Assembly: GCA_027491255.1 (NCBI GenBank)
Contig: JAIXWM010000113.1
Location: 1 to 44,899, forward strand
DNA from: Rubrivivax sp.
GTDB taxonomy: Bacteria; Pseudomonadota; Gammaproteobacteria; Burkholderiales; Burkholderiaceae_C
Length of the DNA stretch: 44,899 bases
Direction: 5' to 3'
Position numbers and translations under genes: made by a program. This document shows positions 40,419-44,899 of the stretch, in pieces (the stretch's first letter is position 1; each line of letters opens with the position of its first letter). Below the pieces are notes generated by a model. That model made no database searches, was not told the DNA's origin, and saw only the letters and a list, made by a program, of their open reading frames with translations.

Positions 40419-41356
40419 CGGCGGACGGCACGCCTCGCGCGCCCGCCCCGCGGCGCGATGCCGCGCCCGGTCCATCCGGGGGGATGCGCCGCGCTGCCCC
40501 GGCAGCCGGGGGGGACTCCGGCGCCTGGCGGGCCCGATCGCTGCCGCGGGCGGCAGCTGCCGTCCTTCGACATGCAGTCGCGGCCTTGGTGGCGGCCTGC
40601 ACGGCCGCCGCCGCCGCACCGCCCGAGCGAGCGATCGCCCTGCCGGACCTGCGCAGTGGCCTGCACTTCGCCGGCCCGGACGTGCGCTCGATGCAGGCCG
40701 ATGCGGCTGCCAATCCCGCACAGCTGTGGATCGACCAGGGGCGCAGCCTGTGGTCGGCCGCGCCGGCGCGGCAACGCGGCGGCGGCGCGGAGCCGTCGTG
40801 CCAGGACTGCCACGGCAGGCCCGGGTCGATGACCGGGGCGGCGCTGCGTTTTCCGCGGGTGCATCCGGCCAGCGGGCGGCTGTTCAACCTCGAGGACCAG
40901 ATCCGCCACTGCCGGGCCACCCGTCAGCACCAGCCCGCGCCGGATTTCGAGTCCGACGAACTGCTGGCGCTGACCCTGCTGGTGACCGAGGCCTCGGCCG
41001 GCCTGACGCTGCGCGCGCGCCTGACGCCGGAACTGCTGCCGCACTTCGAGGCCGGCCGCACGCTGTACGAGCGTCGCCAGGGCCAGCTCAACCTGGCCTG
41101 CGGCCATTGCCACGACCGCCACTGGGGCCAGCGCTTCCACACCGACCTGCTCAGCCAGGGGCACCCGAACGGTTACCCGGTGTACCGGCTCGAGTGGCAG
41201 AAGCCGGGTTCCCTCGAACGCCGCCTCCGAAGCTGCTTCTTCGGCGTGCGGGCCGAGATCCCGCCCTGGGGCGACCTGTCGATGCGCCAGCTCGGCTTGT
41301 ACCTGACGTGGCGCGCCGAGGGCCTGCCGGTGGAGGTGCCCGCGGTGCGCAAATGA
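40415..41356 (+). CDS. soxA: SoxA, diheme cytochrome c subunit of SoxAX
   Basis: A 313-residue protein with two CxxCH sites, C129-QD-C132-H133 and C229-GH-C232-H233, as in diheme SoxA. The active-site cysteine that ligates the second heme and forms the thiocystine link is C274 in RRLRSCFFGVRAEIP. LDDQIRHCR-type sequence (LEDQIRHCRATRQHQP) is also conserved. An export segment (VLRHAVAALVAACTAAAAA) lies near residues 50-68 after an Arg/Pro/Ala-rich lead. SoxA with SoxX couples thiosulfate to SoxY. No soxB follows. Confidence 0.93.
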   Translation: MTADGTPRAPAPRRDAAPGPSGGMRRAAPAAGGDSGAWRARSLPRAAAAVLRHAVAALVAACTAAAAAPPERAIALPDLRSGLHFAGPDVRSMQADAAANPAQLWIDQGRSLWSAAPARQRGGGAEPSCQDCHGRPGSMTGAALRFPRVHPASGRLFNLEDQIRHCRATRQHQPAPDFESDELLALTLLVTEASAGLTLRARLTPELLPHFEAGRTLYERRQGQLNLACGHCHDRHWGQRFHTDLLSQGHPNGYPVYRLEWQKPGSLERRLRSCFFGVRAEIPPWGDLSMRQLGLYLTWRAEGLPVEVPAVRK

Positions 41357-41508
41357 AGACCGCGACGCATCCGGGAGAACCAGCATGGCGCGCACCTTCC
41401 GTCGGCGCTAACGTCAGGTTCGGATCGACGGGCACCCTTGAGCACTCTTGAAGCAAGGCGCCGCGACCGCCCGTTCCATGCAGCCTCACCGATGAAAGGC
41501 CCCACCCT

Positions 41509-42033
41509 GTGATCACGCTCCAGATCAACGGCAAGACCGCCACGGTCGATGTGGAACCGGAGATGCCGCTCCTGTGGGTCATCCGCGAGCAGCTCGGAAT
41601 GACCGGCACCAAGTTCGGTTGCGGCATCGCCCAGTGCGGTGCCTGCACGGTGCTGCTCGACGGGCAGCCCATTCGCTCCTGCGTGTACCCGGCATCGGCC
41701 GCGCAGGGCATGAAGATCACCACCATCGAGGGCCTGTCGCCCGACGGCAACCACAAGGTGCAGCAGGCCTGGAAGGAACTCGACGTGCCGCAATGCGGCT
41801 ACTGCCAGAGCGGCCAGATCCTTGCCGCGACGGCGCTGCTCGAGCGCAAGCCCCGCCCCACCGATGCCGACATCGACGAGGCCATGACCAACATCTGCCG
41901 TTGCGGCACCTACGTGCGCATCCGCGCCGCGATCCACCACGCGGCCGGCGCGGCGCCTGCGGGCTCTGTGATCCACATGGTGGCGCAGGGCGAGCCGGCC
42001 GCCTGCTGCGCCAAGGAAGGGGGCCAGGCATGA
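41509..42033 (+). CDS. [2Fe-2S] small subunit of molybdenum hydroxylase (IorA type), second copy
   Basis: A 174-residue protein with both cluster motifs: [20 protein letters not shown] plus RSC, and QCGYCQSG ... [11 protein letters not shown]. It differs from the copy at 8634-9092 in a ~20-residue C-terminal extension with an extra CC pair ([10 protein letters not shown]). The start is GTG 41509, since no ATG precedes the conserved ITLQINGK. It is separated from soxA by 152 bases and overlaps the large subunit by four bases. Confidence 0.92.
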   Translation: MITLQINGKTATVDVEPEMPLLWVIREQLGMTGTKFGCGIAQCGACTVLLDGQPIRSCVYPASAAQGMKITTIEGLSPDGNHKVQQAWKELDVPQCGYCQSGQILAATALLERKPRPTDADIDEAMTNICRCGTYVRIRAAIHHAAGAAPAGSVIHMVAQGEPAACCAKEGGQA

Positions 42034-44255
42034 ATCTCAAGACCACCACGCCCGCGCCGGCAGGCGCCGTCAACGACAGCCACGACGCCGCCCCTGACGC
42101 CAGGCGTCGCCGCTTCCTCGTCGCCTCCGGGCTCGGCGCCGGGGGGCTGGCGCTGGGCTTCCACCTGCCCTCGCGTGCCCAGTCGGCCCCGGCGGCGGCC
42201 GAGGTCAACGCCTGGGTCGTCGTGCAGCCCGACGACACCTGCGTGATCCGCGTCGCGCGCGCCGAGATGGGGCAAGGCACCCACACCGGCCTGGCCATGC
42301 TGGTGGCCGAGGAACTCGAGTGCGACTGGTCGCGGGTGAAGGTCGAGCCCGTGACGCCGGGTCAGAACCTGGCCCGCAAGCGGGTCTGGCGCAACATGTC
42401 CACCGGCGGCAGTCGCGGCATCCGCGAGTCGCAGGAGTACGTCCGCCAGGGGGGTGCTGCGGCCCGCATCATGCTGCTGCAGGCCGCAGCCGGGCAGTGG
42501 TCGGTACCGGTGTCCGAACTGGCCGTGGACAAGGGCGTGATCACGCACCGGCCCAGCGGGCGCCAGCTGCGCTACGGGCAGGTCGCCGCGTCGGCTTCAC
42601 GCCTGACGCCGCCGGACCCGAAGTCGATCACGCTGAAGTCGCCACGCGACTGGAAGATCGCGGGCAAGCCCACGCGCCGGCTCGACACGGCGCAGAAGGT
42701 CAACGGGCAGACGAAGTACGGCATCGACACCGCACTGCCGGGCATGCTGTACGCAGCCATCCTCGACTGCCCGGTCCATGGCGGCCGGCTCGTCAGCTTC
42801 GATGCCGACAAGGTCCGCTCGCGCCGCGGTGTCCAGGGCGTGGTGCGGGTCGACGCGAGTTCGGTGGCGGTGGTGGCCGACAGCTGGTGGCGCGCCAAGA
42901 CTGCGCTGGCGGAACTGCCGGTGGTCTGGAACGAAGGCCCGAACGCAGGCGAGTCCAGCGCCGCGATCGCCGAACGCCTGAAGGCCGGCCTGACCGCGAC
43001 GCAGGAGGTCTTCGCCGACCGCTCGGTGGGCAACGTGCCCGAGGCGCTGGCGCGATCGGCCCGGCGTGTCGAGGCGGTGTACTCGACCCCCTTTGTCTCC
43101 CATGCCTGCATGGAACCGATGAACTGCACCGCCCGCGTCAGCGCCGACCGCGCAGAGGTCTGGGTCTCGAGCCAGAACGCCGAGGCTTCGCTCGCCGCGC
43201 TGGCGGCCGAGACCGGTCTGCCGCTCGAGAAGTGCGAAGCCTGGAATCCCCCGCTGGGCGGCGGCTTCGGCCGCCGGGGCGGGACCCAGGACTTCGTGCG
43301 CCAGGCCGCGGCGATCGCCAAGCAGTTCCCGGGCAAGCCGGTCAAGCTGATCTGGAGCCGCGAGGAGGACATGTCGCATGACTTCTTCCGCCCGATCGGC
43401 CAGTGCAGGCTGCAGGCCGGCCTCGACGACAAAGGCAATCTCCAGGCGCTGGCGCTGCGGGTCAGCGGGCAGTCGATCAATGCCTACCTCGCGCCGCACA
43501 ACATCGTCGACGGGAAGGACCGCCGCCAGTTGCAGGGCTACTACGCCGAGCCCGGCGACGCGCAACTCGGCTACACCGTGCCCAACCTGCTGGTGGAATA
43601 CGCCATGCGCAACACCTCGGTCCCGGTCGGGCCGTGGCGCGGCGTCAACACGAACCAGAACGGCATCTATCTCGAGTGCTTCATCGACGAGGTGGCCAAG
43701 GCCGCCGGGCGTGACCCGCTGGAGTTCCGCCGCTCGCTGATGGCCGGGTACCCGAAGCACCTGGGCGTACTGAACGCCGCGGCCGACAAGGCCGGCTGGG
43801 GCCGGCCCCTGCCGGCTGGCGTGTTCCGCGGCATCGCGCAGTTCATGGGCTATGGCAGCTACAGCGCCGCCGTGGCCGAGGTCTCGCTGGACGGCGACGC
43901 GGTCACGGTGCACCGACTCGTGCTCTCGACCAACTGCGGCCACGCGCTGAACCCCGACCAGATCGCCGCGCAGGTGGAAGGCTCGGTGGCCTACGGCTTC
44001 GACTCGCTGATGAGCGAGTCGAGCGTGGCGAACGGCCGCATCGTCGAGCGCAACTTCGACACCTACCCGATCTGCCGCATGGCCCAGATGCCCCGCATCG
44101 AGACCGTGATCGTGCAGACCTACGACTTCTGGGGTGGGGTCGGCGAGCCGACGATCTGCGTCGTCGCGCCGGCCGTGATGAACGCGATCGCGGCCGCGCG
44201 GGGCAAGCCGGTGCGCAGCCTGCCGCTGAAGTACGAGGGCCTGCGCCTGGTGTGA
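42030..44255 (+). CDS. Molybdenum hydroxylase large subunit (IorB type), second copy
   Basis: A 741-residue protein with a Tat signal ([20 protein letters not shown]), so it is likely periplasmic. Mo-pterin-binding segments are [40 protein letters not shown] and [20 protein letters not shown]. The catalytic Glu is in [20 protein letters not shown]. It belongs to the isoquinoline 1-oxidoreductase beta-subunit/aldehyde-oxidase group. It differs from the copy at 6388-8637 in its C-terminus (VGEPT versus GTGEA), so the two likely act on different substrates. Its neighbours upstream are the sox genes. Confidence 0.93.
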   Translation: MNLKTTTPAPAGAVNDSHDAAPDARRRRFLVASGLGAGGLALGFHLPSRAQSAPAAAEVNAWVVVQPDDTCVIRVARAEMGQGTHTGLAMLVAEELECDWSRVKVEPVTPGQNLARKRVWRNMSTGGSRGIRESQEYVRQGGAAARIMLLQAAAGQWSVPVSELAVDKGVITHRPSGRQLRYGQVAASASRLTPPDPKSITLKSPRDWKIAGKPTRRLDTAQKVNGQTKYGIDTALPGMLYAAILDCPVHGGRLVSFDADKVRSRRGVQGVVRVDASSVAVVADSWWRAKTALAELPVVWNEGPNAGESSAAIAERLKAGLTATQEVFADRSVGNVPEALARSARRVEAVYSTPFVSHACMEPMNCTARVSADRAEVWVSSQNAEASLAALAAETGLPLEKCEAWNPPLGGGFGRRGGTQDFVRQAAAIAKQFPGKPVKLIWSREEDMSHDFFRPIGQCRLQAGLDDKGNLQALALRVSGQSINAYLAPHNIVDGKDRRQLQGYYAEPGDAQLGYTVPNLLVEYAMRNTSVPVGPWRGVNTNQNGIYLECFIDEVAKAAGRDPLEFRRSLMAGYPKHLGVLNAAADKAGWGRPLPAGVFRGIAQFMGYGSYSAAVAEVSLDGDAVTVHRLVLSTNCGHALNPDQIAAQVEGSVAYGFDSLMSESSVANGRIVERNFDTYPICRMAQMPRIETVIVQTYDFWGGVGEPTICVVAPAVMNAIAAARGKPVRSLPLKYEGLRLV

Positions 44256-44415
44256 GGAGGCAGGGGTCCGGACAGCCCCGGGGGAGGCCCTTCGCAGCCG
44301 CTGGCCATGGGCATTCGACTTGCGGTCCTGCCGCAGGCCGGCTGCCCCGTCGGGGTCTTGGCATGCGAGTACCCTTGCAGTCCCCGAACCTGCATGACCT
44401 GAGCTGCGCCCTACA

Positions 44416-44739
44416 GTGGCGCGGCCCAAGGCGGCTGGGCCGTGGGCCGGCGCCATCGACGCCCGCCTGCTGCCGCCGGGCTGCAGCCTGTGCAACTGCC
44501 ACGGCCCCGAGGAAGCGATCGCCGAATACGTGATGGCCGCGCTGCTGGCGCGCCACGTGCCGCTGGCGCGCGCCGACGCCGATCTGCGCCAGCAGCGCTG
44601 GACCTGGTGGGCCGGCGCACCGGGCGCGCTGCGCACCGAACTCGGCGCCCAGCCACTGGGGGTGGTGGGCTTCGGCCATATCGGGTGCACCGTGGCGCAG
44701 CGGGCCAAGGCCTTCGGCATGCGGGTGCACGCCTCTTAA
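44416..44739 (+). pseudogene. D-2-hydroxyacid dehydrogenase fragment, broken at both ends
   Basis: The frame reads PGCSLCNCHGPEEAIAEYVM, AALLARHVPL, then LGAQPLGVVGFGHIGCTVAQ and RAKAFGMRVHAS before a TAA. This is the middle of a glyoxylate/hydroxypyruvate-reductase type enzyme, up to the NAD-binding GxGxxG (GFGHIG). The front seems frameshifted: a WPGAG-like stretch is in another frame before 44440. The rest, with the catalytic Arg/Glu/His, is cut off at 44737, where base composition changes sharply. It is a gene interrupted by an insertion. Confidence 0.68.
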
Positions 44740-44899
44740 CCCGACTTTGTCAACTTTTCCCCCGTACCTGTCTTTGGCCCGCCGTAAGCCCTTGTCTGGA
44801 TTGAACCCCACTCGCAGATCCATAATGTAGTGCCATAATATTATACGACTTCCGATCCAAATCCCCTTTTTTGGTGCAACATCGCGTGCATGTTCATTC
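44740..44899. mobile_element. Probable end of an inserted element (truncated by the window)
   Basis: From about 44735 the DNA is much less GC-rich (AT-rich runs such as ATAATATTATA, CTTTTTTGG), right where the dehydrogenase homology stops. On the minus strand a TATAAT precedes an ATG at 44821-44823. The first bases (TTAACCCGACTTTGTCAAC) could be a terminal repeat, but the other end and any transposase are outside the window. Confidence 0.45.

Noticed and set aside
41357..41508. Small gene between soxA and the IorA-type gene
   Set aside because: Short frames here have no motif and no convincing ribosome-binding site. It is more likely a leader with a promoter.

Overview
The window is a GC-rich (about 70% by eye) bacterial chromosome segment. 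It most likely comes from a betaproteobacterium of the order Burkholderiales. The evidence is two Bug/TctC-type periplasmic solute-binding proteins, a ribB with a degenerate ribA half followed by ribH and nusB, and the ybgC-tolQ-tolR-tolA run. This is inference from gene content; there is no rRNA gene to confirm it.

Region 1 (1-6.4 kb) is accessory. It has a possible transposase tail, a molybdopterin oxidoreductase, an FtrA-like regulator divergent from a rhodanese, and two adjacent toxin-antitoxin modules. The antitoxin of the first module is frameshifted; the second module has a palindromic operator. A gene graveyard follows, with fragments of a serine recombinase, a short-chain dehydrogenase and a Cys/Met-metabolism PLP enzyme.

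Region 2 (6.4-13.2 kb) looks like a catabolic island on the minus strand: sulfatase, Bug-type binding protein and an IorA/IorB-type molybdenum hydroxylase, with a divergent LysR regulator.

Region 3 (13.3-23.8 kb) is core chromosome. On the minus strand are a second Bug gene, a dGTPase and exonuclease I. On the plus strand is the long run ribBX-ribH-nusB-aminotransferase-ybgC-tolQ-tolR-tolA. tolB and pal do not follow tolA.

Region 4 (23.7-31.0 kb) is a tight six-gene minus-strand operon: a Gfo/Idh/MocA oxidoreductase, pyroglutamyl peptidase, CDP-alcohol phosphatidyltransferase, a VTT-membrane/FAD-disulfide oxidoreductase fusion, a DUF3047 protein and an NADH-dehydrogenase-like FAD protein. 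A BLUF blue-light sensor lies just upstream on the same strand.

Region 5 (31-39 kb) is a mosaic. Intact pieces are a GST, an HXXEE-DoxX membrane pair, a large unusual protein with three copies of an unnamed ~55-residue repeat plus a dockerin-like module, and a VapBC module with an operator. Mixed in are debris fragments: an IS3 transposase tail, a sulfatase C-terminus, an epimerase, a hydantoinase B piece and a PNPOx-like gene.

Region 6 (39-44.9 kb) is a soxX-Y-Z-A set without soxB or soxCD, followed by a second IorA/IorB-type molybdenum hydroxylase. A 2-hydroxyacid dehydrogenase fragment then breaks off into an AT-richer tail that looks like the end of an inserted element. The most unusual items are the triple-repeat dockerin-like protein, the membrane-redox operon, and the partial sox set with a non-canonical SoxY next to a molybdenum hydroxylase.
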